Shown one piece after another: positions 7,479-14,299 of a stretch of 15,521 nt of DNA. The stretch's first letter is position 1; the number at the start of each line of letters is the position of its first letter. The notes under the pieces were generated by a model. The model had not been told where the DNA came from, did no database searches, and saw only the letters and a program-made list of their open reading frames with translations. The translations under genes and the position numbers were made by a program. The stretch is taken from the NCBI GenBank assembly GCA_007118445.1, contig SKRP01000169.1, positions 1-15,521 of the forward strand. Direction: 5' to 3'. This DNA is from Natronohydrobacter sp. (GTDB lineage: Bacteria > Pseudomonadota > Alphaproteobacteria > Rhodobacterales > Rhodobacteraceae).

Positions 7479-8263
7479 CAGCGCACCTGCGTCGTGGCAG
7501 CCATCATCTGGTCTGCGGCTGTGATCACTTTCGAATTCAGCTCATAGCCGCGCTGCGCCTTGATCAGTTCGGTCATCTCGCGCACCGGATCCACCGAACT
7601 TTCCTCCAGATAGCCCTGCCGCAGCGTGCCCAGACCATCATTACCCGGCACGCCCGGATTTGCCGGACCCGAGGCTTCGGTTTCCAGAAACAGGTTCGAG
7701 CCGATCGCCTCGAGCCCTTTTTCATTGGCAAAACCGGCAAGTGTGAACTGCCCCAGGCGCTGCGGCTGCACCTGACCTGCGAAATAGCCGTAGAGCTCTC
7801 CTTGCGCATTGATCGACAGCGCGCGCACATCATTCGGGATCACGATGCCGGGCGCGACCTCATGCCCGTCCGAGGTGACAATCAGCCCGTCCCCGGTGCG
7901 CTTGAGCCCGCCATCGCGCGTATAGGCGGCCTGCCCGTCGGGCATGGTCACTTCCAGCCAGCCGCGCCCCTCGATCGCCACATCCAGATCGCCGCCGGTG
8001 AAGCTGGACGCGCCTTGCTGGATCTGCATCGTGACCGCCGAGGGCCGCACGCCCAGCCCGGCCTGCACCCCGGTCGGCAATACAGTGCCGTCGGCTGCCG
8101 AGATCGTGCCGGGACGGGCGAATTGCTGGTAATGCAGATCAGCGAAATCAGCACGACGGGCATTATAGCCGGTGGTGCTCATATTCGCGAGGTTGTTGGC
8201 AATCGTATCGACACGCATCTGCTGCGCGCTCATGCCGGTTGCCGCGATGTGAAGTGATTTCAT
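7478..8263 (-). CDS. flgG: Flagellar distal rod protein FlgG
   Basis: FlgG forms the distal rod of the flagellar drive shaft and is exported through the type III gate. From the ATG at 8263 the product is 261 aa, the standard FlgG length. It opens with MKSLHIAATGMSAQQMRVDTIANNLANMSTTGY, the conserved rod/hook N-terminal helix. A beta-rich centre includes SFTGGDLDVAIEGRGWLEV and TRDGGLKR. It closes with QGYLEESSVDPVREMTELIKAQRGYELNSKVITAADQM, the matching C-terminal helix. An in-frame TTG at 8272 would add three residues, but AGGAAGGA lies nine bases upstream of the ATG, which supports the shorter start. It follows flgF by 17 bp and overlaps flgA by one base. Confidence 0.97.
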   Translation of the reverse strand: MKSLHIAATGMSAQQMRVDTIANNLANMSTTGYNARRADFADLHYQQFARPGTISAADGTVLPTGVQAGLGVRPSAVTMQIQQGASSFTGGDLDVAIEGRGWLEVTMPDGQAAYTRDGGLKRTGDGLIVTSDGHEVAPGIVIPNDVRALSINAQGELYGYFAGQVQPQRLGQFTLAGFANEKGLEAIGSNLFLETEASGPANPGVPGNDGLGTLRQGYLEESSVDPVREMTELIKAQRGYELNSKVITAADQMMAATTQVR

Positions 8264-8280
8264 GGTCTGCAATCCTTCCT

Positions 8281-8997
8281 TTATCTGCCCAATGTCTGGA
8301 TGACATTCCGGATCCGTTCATCTTCGCTCTCGAGCAGTTTCTGGCCGCGCTCATAGGCGCGCTGCACCTCGATCATCCGGACCAGTTCCGTGACCGGGTC
8401 GACATTCGACTCTTCAATGAACCCCTGCAGCATCATCGGGTTTGCGACCGGTTCGAGATCGCCATCGACCACAAACTGCGTCCCCGCCGCGCGCGACAGG
8501 GTGACCGGATCGACCGGACGCACCAGCCCGAGCTGCGCAAAGGGCTGCCCGTCTGCCGAGAAGGTCCCGTCGCGCGCAAGCGCGACAGCGCGCGCATCCG
8601 GGGGCACGAAAACCGGCGCGCCACCTGCATCCAGCACCCTGTGCCCGTCGCGATTGACCAGCTCGCCTGCCTCGTTGGGTGCGAAGGTTCCGGCCCGTGT
8701 CAGCCGCTCGCCCTCGGGGGTTTCCAGCAGGAAGAATCCCTCGCCCTCGATCGCGACATCGAATGTGCCGCCGGTCTGCGACAGCGCGCCCTGCAGCTGA
8801 TAGGTATGACGGGTATTGCCCAGCGCCATCGACAGCGAAGGCTCTATGCGATCCGCCCCGAGCACGAATTCCGAAAAGATCATCCCCTCGCGCCGGAACC
8901 CCGCAGTCGAGATATTGGCGATGTTATGTGCAACCACCTGCATCTCGCGCTGCAGCCCCGAGACGCGCGACAAGGTGACATATCCGGGATTTTCCAT
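8281..8997 (-). CDS. flgF: Flagellar proximal rod protein FlgF
   Basis: FlgF is a proximal rod subunit of the basal body, exported by the flagellar type III system. The 238-aa product has the shared rod-protein plan. The N-terminal helix VTLSRVSGLQREMQVVAHNIANISTAGFRREG carries the ANN-like and TxGF/Y signatures. The centre has TGGTFDVAIEGEGFFLLETPEGERLTRAGTF. The C-terminal helix is QGFIEESNVDPVTELVRMIEVQRAYERGQKLLESEDERI. It differs from FlgG in its shorter centre and the FRREG replacement of the usual Y. The start lies three bases after the fliQ stop, and its likely ribosome-binding site (GAGTGTGAG) lies inside the end of fliQ. The order flgF then flgG is the usual one. Confidence 0.95.
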   Translation of the reverse strand: MENPGYVTLSRVSGLQREMQVVAHNIANISTAGFRREGMIFSEFVLGADRIEPSLSMALGNTRHTYQLQGALSQTGGTFDVAIEGEGFFLLETPEGERLTRAGTFAPNEAGELVNRDGHRVLDAGGAPVFVPPDARAVALARDGTFSADGQPFAQLGLVRPVDPVTLSRAAGTQFVVDGDLEPVANPMMLQGFIEESNVDPVTELVRMIEVQRAYERGQKLLESEDERIRNVIQTLGR

Positions 8998-9000
8998 CGC

Positions 9001-9267
9001 TCACACTCCGACAATCAGCGGCAGGATGTCCTGCTGAAAGAAATCGACCAGCGTTGCGGTCATGAAGCTCATCGAGACCCAGAACACCAGCACGATGGCC
9101 GCAAGCTTGGGCACGAAGGTCAGGGTCATTTCCTGAATCGAGGTCAGGGCCTGAAACAACCCCACTGCAACACCGGAAATCAGCGCGGCCGCCAGAATCG
9201 GGGTCGAGATGATCGTCGCAACCCAGAGCCCCTGGCGCAGCGTGTCGAAGATGGCGGCATCCTGCAT
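9001..9267 (-). CDS. fliQ: Flagellar export gate protein FliQ
   Basis: FliQ is a small membrane protein of the export channel; several copies pack around the FliP/FliR core. The 88-aa length is typical. Two hydrophobic hairpin helices (about residues 15-38 and 53-77) flank the conserved loop FQALTSIQEMTLTFVPKL, which is the family signature. GCGAGG precedes the ATG at a good distance. It sits between fliE and flgF in a rod-gene operon, away from its partners flhA, fliR and flhB on the other strand. Expression from the rod operon would make the channel and its first substrates together, which is an inference from gene order. Confidence 0.95.
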   Translation of the reverse strand: MQDAAIFDTLRQGLWVATIISTPILAAALISGVAVGLFQALTSIQEMTLTFVPKLAAIVLVFWVSMSFMTATLVDFFQQDILPLIVGV

Positions 9268-9285
9268 GACGTGCCTCGCTTTCCC

Positions 9286-9582
9286 TCAGACCGGCATCCG
9301 CAGGATTTCAAGATAGGCTTCGACCACCTTGTCACGCACGCTGACAGCGGTTTCGACAGCCAGCTCGGTCGCGGCCAGTGCCTCGACCAGCGCATGAGGG
9401 TCGGCACCCGAAATCATGGTGTTGCGCGCGGCTGTGTCCGCGCCTTGCAGCTCTGTGGCGAATTCGCCCAGCGCTGCGCCAAACGCGGCTTCGCTGCGTG
9501 CAGCAGGGTCGGGGGTGGGCCGCGGGGCGGCTGCCGACCGCGCCGTGTCATAACCGTGGATGGCCATATTTGCGGAAATCAT
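9286..9582 (-). CDS. fliE: Flagellar hook-basal body junction protein FliE
   Basis: FliE joins the MS-ring to the rod and is the first substrate exported through the gate. The 98-aa product has the family's usual size. The C-terminal helical part is diagnostic: ADPHALVEALAATELAVETAVSVRDKVVEAYLEILRMPV, with the conserved end EAYxEILRMPV. The first third is Ala/Pro-rich and poorly conserved, as normal for FliE. AAAGGAA lies about nine bases before the ATG at 9582, while the second in-frame ATG (MAIHGYD) has no ribosome-binding site, so I kept the first. It lies 27 bp after flgC and 18 bp before fliQ. Confidence 0.95.
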   Translation of the reverse strand: MISANMAIHGYDTARSAAAPRPTPDPAARSEAAFGAALGEFATELQGADTAARNTMISGADPHALVEALAATELAVETAVSVRDKVVEAYLEILRMPV

Positions 9583-9609
9583 GTTGCTCTATTCCTTTCT
9601 GGAACGGGG

Positions 9610-10002
9610 TTAACGACGCAAGAGGTCCAGCAACCCCTGCGCCATCTGACGGGTCTGGTCAAAAATGCGCAGATTGGCTTCATAGCTGCGGCTGGCCTCG
9701 CGGGCATCCGCGATCTCGATGATCGTGTCGACGGTGGAGCCCTGATAATAGCCCTGCGCATCGGCCATCGGATGGCCGGGGTCGTAGATACGCGGCAAAT
9801 CGCGCCGGTCGAGCTGCACCGGCCCGGTCGCGACATGCGACATGCCCGTGACGCGGTCGGTTTCGGCGCGGAAATCGATCGTCTTGCGCCGGTATCCGGG
9901 CGTGTCGGCATTGGCCAGATTCTCGGCGACATGACGCATCCGACGCGCCTGTGCCTCCATCCCCGATGCGCTGATCGCATAGCTGTGAAACAGATTGCCC
10001 AT
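9610..10002 (-). CDS. flgC: Flagellar proximal rod protein FlgC
   Basis: FlgC is a proximal rod subunit of the flagellar basal body. The 130-aa product is normal in length. The N-terminal helix has SYAISASGMEAQARRMRHVAENLANADTPGYRRK, including the ENxAN-DTPGY rod signature. The middle has PRIYDPGHPMADAQGYYQGSTVDTIIEIADAREASRSYEANLRIFDQTRQMAQGLLDLLRR, a close match to the FlgC C-terminus, with the YxxN and L-rich terminal helix. AGGGG precedes the ATG at a suitable distance. The start is eight bases after the flgB stop, so the two rod proteins are made from one message. Confidence 0.97.
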   Translation of the reverse strand: MGNLFHSYAISASGMEAQARRMRHVAENLANADTPGYRRKTIDFRAETDRVTGMSHVATGPVQLDRRDLPRIYDPGHPMADAQGYYQGSTVDTIIEIADAREASRSYEANLRIFDQTRQMAQGLLDLLRR

Positions 10003-10010
10003 GACCGCCC

Positions 10011-10391
10011 CTATCGTCCGAGCGCTGTGCGCAGCACAGTGCGCGCCGAGCCATAGATGGCCAGCGCCAGTTCATGATTCTGCCGGTTTTCCGCCGCGCG
10101 CATCATTTCGCGCTCAAGCGAGACTGTATTGCCATTCGGCGCACGGGTCGGCGCTGCCCGGTCGATCTGCGCGGCTGCCCCGTCCGGCCCCGCGCCACCG
10201 CCCAGATGCCCGGCCCGTGTCGCGCGCAACCCGCCAGCGGCATGATAGCTGTCCGCGAAAGCGGGCAGATCGCGGGCGCGATATCCCGGCGTGTCCGCCT
10301 GGGCGATATTTTCGGCAATCACGCTCTGCCGGGCCGCCGCATGGCGGGCCATCGACTGCGCCATGCGCATCACATCGGGTATGTCGAACAT
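10011..10391 (-). CDS. flgB: Flagellar proximal rod protein FlgB
   Basis: FlgB is a proximal rod subunit next to FliE. The product from the ATG at 10391 is 126 aa. It begins MFDIPDVMRMAQSMARHAAARQSVIAENIAQADTPGYRARDLPAF, with the ENIAQADTPGY rod motif, and ends LEREMMRAAENRQNHELALAIYGSARTVLRTALGR, typical of FlgB. The frame stays open upstream to 10790, but that extension is antisense to fliI, is low-complexity and has no rod-protein homology that I can see. GGGAG lies about eight bases before the chosen ATG, so the short form is right. It is the first gene of the leftward operon and is divergent from fliI across 88 bp, so its promoter should be in that gap. Confidence 0.95.
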   Translation of the reverse strand: MFDIPDVMRMAQSMARHAAARQSVIAENIAQADTPGYRARDLPAFADSYHAAGGLRATRAGHLGGGAGPDGAAAQIDRAAPTRAPNGNTVSLEREMMRAAENRQNHELALAIYGSARTVLRTALGR

Positions 10392-10479
10392 CGGGTTTCT
10401 CCCTTGGCTCCATACACCTGTTCTTAAGGGTGATTCGATTAAGGATCGGTAAGCAGACGGCAGAAAGCGGGGAAAGAAA
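10392..10479. promoter_or_regulatory. Divergent flgB/fliI control region with TTAAGG repeats
   Basis: These 88 bp separate the rod operon (leftward) from fliI (rightward) and must hold the start signals of at least flgB, unless fliI is expressed otherwise. Two direct copies of TTAAGG occur at 10424-10429 and 10439-10444, starting 15 bp apart. TTAA pairs recall the CtrA site TTAA-N7-TTAA, which governs flagellar genes in many alphaproteobacteria, but here the gap is 11 bp, so the match is imperfect. I see no clear sigma54 (GG-N10-GC) or sigma28 promoter and no strong sigma70 pair. GGGAG (for flgB) and GGGGAAAG (for fliI) are the ribosome-binding sites at the two ends. Confidence 0.5.
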
Positions 10480-11838
10480 ATGGATTTGCTGGATGAGATA
10501 CGCGCCCAGGTCATGGAGTTGCGACCGCTGCGGATTTCAGGGCGGATCGCACGGATTGACGGGCAGATGCTGGCCGTCGAGGGGCTGACCGATACAGCGC
10601 GGATCGGCGACTGGCTGGATATCTGCACCCGTGACCATGCCCGGATCGGGGCCGAGATCCTGCGCCTGACCCCGCAGGAAGCGCTTGCCCTGCCCGATGG
10701 CCCGCGCGAGGGGCTGGCCATTGGCGACCGGGCTGAATTGCGCCCCGCGCGCGGCATCGCGCCGGATGACAGCTGGATCGGGCGCGTCATCGACCCTTAT
10801 GGCCAGCCGCTCGACAACCGCCCCCTGCTCAAGGGCGCGCAGGAACGCAGGCTGGACACCCCGCCTCCCGAACCCGCGCGCCGGGGCCGTCTGGGCGCGC
10901 GGCTGGAAACCGGCATGGCCGTGTTCAACACGCTGCTGCCGCTGGTCGAAGGCCAGCGCATCGGGCTTTTCGCCGGCTCGGGCGTCGGCAAGACCATGCT
11001 TCTGGGCCAGTTCGCGCGCCATATGCAGGCGGATGTCGTCGTCATCGCGCTGGTCGGCGAACGCGGGCGCGAGCTGCGCGAATTCATCGAGGATGTGCTG
11101 GGCGCAGAGGGGCTGGCGCGCGCTGTGGTGGTCACTGCGACCTCGGACCAGCCGCCGCTGACCCGGCGGCGCTGCGCGCAGGCGGCGATATGCGTGGCCG
11201 AGCATTTCCGCGATCAGGGCAAGCATGTGCTGCTGCTGACCGACAGTATTACCCGGCTGGCCGAGGCGCATCGCGAAGTGGCGCTGGCCGCAGGCGAGGA
11301 TGCCTCGCTGCGCGGCTTTCCGCCTTCGACCGCGCAGCGCATCATGGCGCTTGCGGAACGTGCTGGACCTGGGCGCGACGGGGTGGGCGCGATCACGGCG
11401 GTTTTCACTGTGCTGGTGGCCGGGTCGGACATGGAGGAACCTGTCGCCGACATCCTGCGCGGTGTGCTGGATGGCCATGTGGTCATGGATCGCACGATTG
11501 CCGAACGCGGGCGCTTTCCGGCGATCGATGTGCTGCGTTCGGTCAGCCGGTCTCTGCCCGCCTGCGCAACGCCCGAAGAAAACACCCGCATCAGTGAGGC
11601 CCGGCGGCTGCTCGGGGCCTATGACCGCGCGGAAATGATGGTGCAGGCCGGGCTTTACGAGAAAGGTTCAGATCCGCTGGTCGACCGCGCCATCGCCACA
11701 TGGCCCGCGCTTGACGCTTTCGTGGGCGAAGCCGCGCCCAAGGGGATCAAGGGGGCCTTTGCGCGTCTTGCGCAATGTCTGGAACCCCCCCCGGCGCAGC
11801 AGGCAGCCGCGAAACAGGCCAGAGCGCCCGGAAGATGA
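10480..11838 (+). CDS. fliI: Flagellar export ATPase FliI
   Basis: FliI is the cytoplasmic ATPase of the flagellar export apparatus, related to the F1 beta subunit; it helps unfold and deliver substrates to FlhA. The 452-aa length is normal. The N-terminal beta-barrel is followed by GRVIDPYGQPLD at about residues 101-112, the Walker A loop GSGVGKT at 166-172, GERGRE at 193-198 and the Walker B region HVLLLTDSITR with D255. FPPSTAQRIMALAERAG follows at about 280-296, as in F-type and type III ATPases. GGGGAAAG precedes the ATG. No fliH or fliJ is adjacent, which differs from the common fliH-fliI-fliJ order; fliI stands as a single gene followed by a hairpin. All catalytic motifs are intact. 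Confidence 0.96.
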   Translation: MDLLDEIRAQVMELRPLRISGRIARIDGQMLAVEGLTDTARIGDWLDICTRDHARIGAEILRLTPQEALALPDGPREGLAIGDRAELRPARGIAPDDSWIGRVIDPYGQPLDNRPLLKGAQERRLDTPPPEPARRGRLGARLETGMAVFNTLLPLVEGQRIGLFAGSGVGKTMLLGQFARHMQADVVVIALVGERGRELREFIEDVLGAEGLARAVVVTATSDQPPLTRRRCAQAAICVAEHFRDQGKHVLLLTDSITRLAEAHREVALAAGEDASLRGFPPSTAQRIMALAERAGPGRDGVGAITAVFTVLVAGSDMEEPVADILRGVLDGHVVMDRTIAERGRFPAIDVLRSVSRSLPACATPEENTRISEARRLLGAYDRAEMMVQAGLYEKGSDPLVDRAIATWPALDAFVGEAAPKGIKGAFARLAQCLEPPPAQQAAAKQARAPGR

Positions 11839-11849
11839 CGGCTGCAAAA

Positions 11850-11911
11850 GGCCCGCCCGTGCCCTTGGCACGGGCAAGCGCCCGCGAATGGCATGGGAGG
11901 GCGGGCGGGCC
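11850..11911 (+). terminator. GC-rich nested hairpin after fliI
   Basis: A perfect 9-bp stem (GCCCGTGCC at 11855-11863, loop CTT, GGCACGGGC at 11867-11875) begins 17 bp after the fliI stop. An alternative outer stem pairs GGCCCGCCC (11850-11858) with GGGCGGGCC (11903-11911); the two compete for 11855-11858. No run of T follows, so this is not a classic intrinsic terminator. It could still end or protect the fliI transcript, possibly with Rho. The rest of the 262-bp gap up to metG holds the palindrome AAACCGGTTT at 12035-12044 and no recognisable gene. Confidence 0.4.
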
Positions 11912-12069
11912 GTGAGCGGGCGCTTCTGATGCCGTGAACTGCCCTATGCTCCCGTCCTCCCTGCCGCCGCGCCCTGCGCGCAGACACGCATCCGGCATCC
12001 CGGCCCCGGAACCGACTTCTGCGCAACCCTTCGAAAACCGGTTTCCCTCGGGCGCGGAATTGCACTAAA

Positions 12070-12097
12070 CGAAGGCAGAACTCAGCCTTCGGGGAAG
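12070..12097 (+). promoter_or_regulatory. Leader hairpin abutting the metG ribosome-binding site
   Basis: CGAAGGC (12070-12076) and GCCTTCG (12085-12091) form a perfect 7-bp stem around an 8-base loop. The last G of the stem is also the first G of the Shine-Dalgarno GGGGAAG (12091-12097), which is four bases from the metG ATG. Such a placement could tune access of the ribosome. It does not look like a T-box or SAM riboswitch, which are much larger. No convincing promoter pair was found upstream. Confidence 0.35.
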
Positions 12098-12100
12098 AAC

Positions 12101-13816
12101 ATGGCGCGCATCCTGATCACTTCGGCCCTGCCCTATATCAACGGGATCAAACATCTGGGCAATCTGGTGGGCAGCCAGCTGCCCGCTGACCTCTATGCCC
12201 GCTATTGCCGCGCGCGCGGTCACGAGGTCATGTTCATCTGCGCGACCGACGAACACGGCACTCCGGCAGAACTGGCCGCCGCCAAGACCGGCGAGCCAGT
12301 GGATGCCTATTGCGCGCGGATGCATGCGGTTCAGACCGATCTGGCGACAGGCTTCGGGCTGTCCTTCGACCATTACGGCCGCTCCTCCAGCGCCCGCAAC
12401 CATGCGCTCACCCAGCACCTTGCCGCGAAACTGGGCGAGGCCGGTCTGATCGAGGAAGTTTCTGAAAAACAGGTCTATTCCCACACTGATGGCCGCTTCC
12501 TGCCCGACCGCTATATCGAGGGCACCTGCCCCAATTGCGGCTATGAGCGCGCGCGCGGCGATCAGTGCGAGAATTGCACCAAACAGCTGGACCCCACCGA
12601 CCTGATCAACCCGCGCTCGGCCATTTCCGGCGCGACCGATCTGGAAGTGCGCGCGACCCGGCATCTTTATCTGCGCCAGTCAAAGCTGCGCGACACACTG
12701 GATCAATGGATCGACCGGCAAGAGGGCTGGCCGGTGCTGACCACGTCGATCGCGAAGAAATGGCTGCATGATGGCGACGGGCTGCAGGACCGGGGCATCA
12801 CCCGCGACCTGGACTGGGGTGTGCCTGTGCAATTCGACGGCGCGCCGTGGTCCGGTATGGACGGCAAGGTCTTCTATGTCTGGTTCGACGCCCCCATCGA
12901 ATATATCGCCGCCACTGCCGAATGGGCCGATGCACAGGGGCTTGACGACAGCGCATGGCGGCGCTGGTGGCGGACGGATGAGGGCGCAGAGGACGTGCGC
13001 TATGTGCAATTCATGGGCAAGGATAATGTCCCCTTCCACACGCTGAGCTTCCCCGCGACCCTGATCGGGTCGGGCGAGCCCTGGAAGCTTGTGGATTACA
13101 TCAAGTCCTTCAATTACCTTAATTATGATGGCGGGCAATTCTCGACTTCGCTCGGGCGCGGCGTGTTCATGGATCAGGCGCTGCAGGTCCTGCCTGCGGA
13201 TTACTGGCGCTGGTGGCTGCTCAGCCACGCGCCCGAGAACAGCGATTCCGAGTTCACATGGGAGAATTTTCAGACCTCCGTGAACAAGGATCTGGCCGAT
13301 GTGCTGGGCAATCTGGTCAGCCGCGTCACCAAATTCTGCCGCTCGAAATTCGGTGAAGTAGTGCCGGAGGGCGGCGCGACCGGCGCGCGCGAGGCGCAGC
13401 TCATCACCGATCTGACCGCGCGACTGCACGCCTATGAGGGCCATATGGAGGCCATGGAAGTGCGCAAATCCGCCGCTGAATTGCGCGCGCTCTGGGTTCT
13501 GGGCAATGAATACCTGCAGGAAGCTGCGCCGTGGTCGAGTTTCAAGACCGATCCCGATCAGGCCGCCGCCCAGATCCGGCTCGCACTCAATCTGATCCGC
13601 GTCTATGCGATCCTCTCGCAACCCTTCATCCCTGACGCGAGCCGCCGGATCATGGCTGCGCTGAACAGTGAGGACTGGTCATGGCCTGATGATCTGGCGA
13701 CGGGGCTCGATACGCTTGCCCCCGGCCATGCCTTCACAGTCCCCGAGGTGCTTTTCGCCAAGATCACCAATGAGCAACGCGCAGAGTGGGAAGCGCAATT
13801 CGCAGGTCAGCGTTAA
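12101..13816 (+). CDS. metG: Methionyl-tRNA synthetase (no C-terminal dimer domain)
   Basis: MetRS charges initiator and elongator tRNA-Met with methionine in the cytoplasm, so it is essential. The 571-aa product has the class I layout. SALPYINGIKHLGNLVGSQLPADLYARY at about residues 8-35 holds the HIGH-equivalent KHLGN. ATDEHGTPAE follows. A zinc knuckle of the form C-X2-C-X9-C-X2-C uses C143, C146, C156 and C159. FYVWFDAPIEYIAAT and FMGKDNVPFHTLSFPA line the active site. The KMSKS position reads GQFSTSLGRG (FSTS at 347-350), a variant of the signature loop. The helical anticodon-binding part follows, and the protein ends without the Trbp111-like dimerisation domain of E. coli MetRS. GGGGAAG lies four bases upstream of the ATG. 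The stop shares TTAA with the converging gene. Confidence 0.96.
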   Translation: MARILITSALPYINGIKHLGNLVGSQLPADLYARYCRARGHEVMFICATDEHGTPAELAAAKTGEPVDAYCARMHAVQTDLATGFGLSFDHYGRSSSARNHALTQHLAAKLGEAGLIEEVSEKQVYSHTDGRFLPDRYIEGTCPNCGYERARGDQCENCTKQLDPTDLINPRSAISGATDLEVRATRHLYLRQSKLRDTLDQWIDRQEGWPVLTTSIAKKWLHDGDGLQDRGITRDLDWGVPVQFDGAPWSGMDGKVFYVWFDAPIEYIAATAEWADAQGLDDSAWRRWWRTDEGAEDVRYVQFMGKDNVPFHTLSFPATLIGSGEPWKLVDYIKSFNYLNYDGGQFSTSLGRGVFMDQALQVLPADYWRWWLLSHAPENSDSEFTWENFQTSVNKDLADVLGNLVSRVTKFCRSKFGEVVPEGGATGAREAQLITDLTARLHAYEGHMEAMEVRKSAAELRALWVLGNEYLQEAAPWSSFKTDPDQAAAQIRLALNLIRVYAILSQPFIPDASRRIMAALNSEDWSWPDDLATGLDTLAPGHAFTVPEVLFAKITNEQRAEWEAQFAGQR

Positions 13817-14175
13817 TTCCGGCACAGCGGGTTGGTAAAGGCCAGCCCGTTCACCACCCGAAGCAGGCTGCCATCATCGAGCTTCATCAGCAGGATGCGG
13901 TCCGACCATTGCGTCCCCTCGCCCGAACATTGCAGATCGAACAGCATCGCATCCATGTCGCGGATATTGGTCGGATTGGCCAGCCGACAGACCGAGTCGA
14001 CCCCGAAAAACTGTCCGTTTTCAATGCGGAACGCCGCCCCCGGCACATCGCCCTGACCCACGACGCATTCCCGCGCGGTCAGGTCAATCGCATAGGTGCC
14101 GTCAAAACGCGCCGTGTCGGCCATGGCCGCACCCGCCCCTGTCAGCACCGCCAGCGCCAAAAAACAATATCTCAT
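13813..14175 (-). CDS. Small secreted four-cysteine protein, function unknown
   Basis: I do not recognise a named family. From the ATG at 14175 the product is 120 aa with a signal peptide (MRYCFLALAVLTGAGAAMA) and a likely cleavage after residue 19 (AMA/D). The mature part has four cysteines, C37, C63, C83 and C118, enough for two disulfides in the periplasm. It contains the segments FDGTYAIDLTARECVVGQ, FRIENGQFFGVDSVCRLANP and SDRILLMKLDDGSLLRVVNG, which look like a small beta-rich fold. The open frame extends to 14223, but that would place 16 residues ahead of the signal peptide, and AGGGTGA lies just before the ATG at 14175. It converges on metG, sharing TTAA for the two TAA stops. The role is unknown. 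Confidence 0.78.
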   Translation of the reverse strand: MRYCFLALAVLTGAGAAMADTARFDGTYAIDLTARECVVGQGDVPGAAFRIENGQFFGVDSVCRLANPTNIRDMDAMLFDLQCSGEGTQWSDRILLMKLDDGSLLRVVNGLAFTNPLCRN

Positions 14176-14202
14176 ACAGTCACCCTGTTCACCTGCCCAA
14201 CC

Positions 14203-14231
14203 ACGATACCCAAGCCTGTGCACGGGCGCAA
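14203..14231 (-). promoter_or_regulatory. Sigma70-type promoter candidate for the secreted protein
   Basis: On the minus strand TTGCGC (14231-14226) and TATCGT (14208-14203) are separated by 17 bp. The -35 matches three of six and the -10 four of six consensus bases. A start near 14196 would give a leader of about 20 nt carrying the AGGGTGA ribosome-binding site. Confidence 0.35.
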
Positions 14232-14263
14232 ACGGCCTTTTTCCCGCGCGCCCGGATTTCCGC

Positions 14264-14292
14264 TTTCAACTCGCATCGCCCTGCACTAGCAT
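14264..14292 (+). promoter_or_regulatory. Promoter candidate for a leaderless 86-aa message
   Basis: TAGCAT (14287-14292) resembles a -10, with TTTCAA (14264-14269) 17 bp upstream as a poor -35. The -10 ends seven bases before the ATG at 14300, so transcription could begin at or next to the A of the start codon. This would explain why no Shine-Dalgarno precedes that gene. The -35 match is weak. Confidence 0.3.
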
Positions 14293-14299
14293 CATTCGC

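Noticed and set aside
8239..10056. 605-codon open frame on the + strand
   Set aside because: It is antisense to flgG, flgF, fliQ, fliE, flgC and flgB, is rich in Arg, His and Asp without any domain, and has no ribosome-binding site. Long antisense frames arise from the third-position G/C bias of the real genes.
10401..10430. Sigma54 promoter ahead of fliI
   Set aside because: TTGGCT is present, but the GC element at the required 10-bp distance from GG is absent.
10392..10790. N-terminal extension of FlgB to 259 aa
   Set aside because: The extra 133 residues are antisense to fliI and the divergent promoter gap, and a good ribosome-binding site precedes the ATG at 10391.
10537..11478. 313-codon open frame on the - strand
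   Set aside because: It is antisense to fliI, has no recognisable domain and is explained by codon bias.
12680..13621. 313-codon open frame on the - strand
   Set aside because: It is antisense to metG with no domain or start signal.
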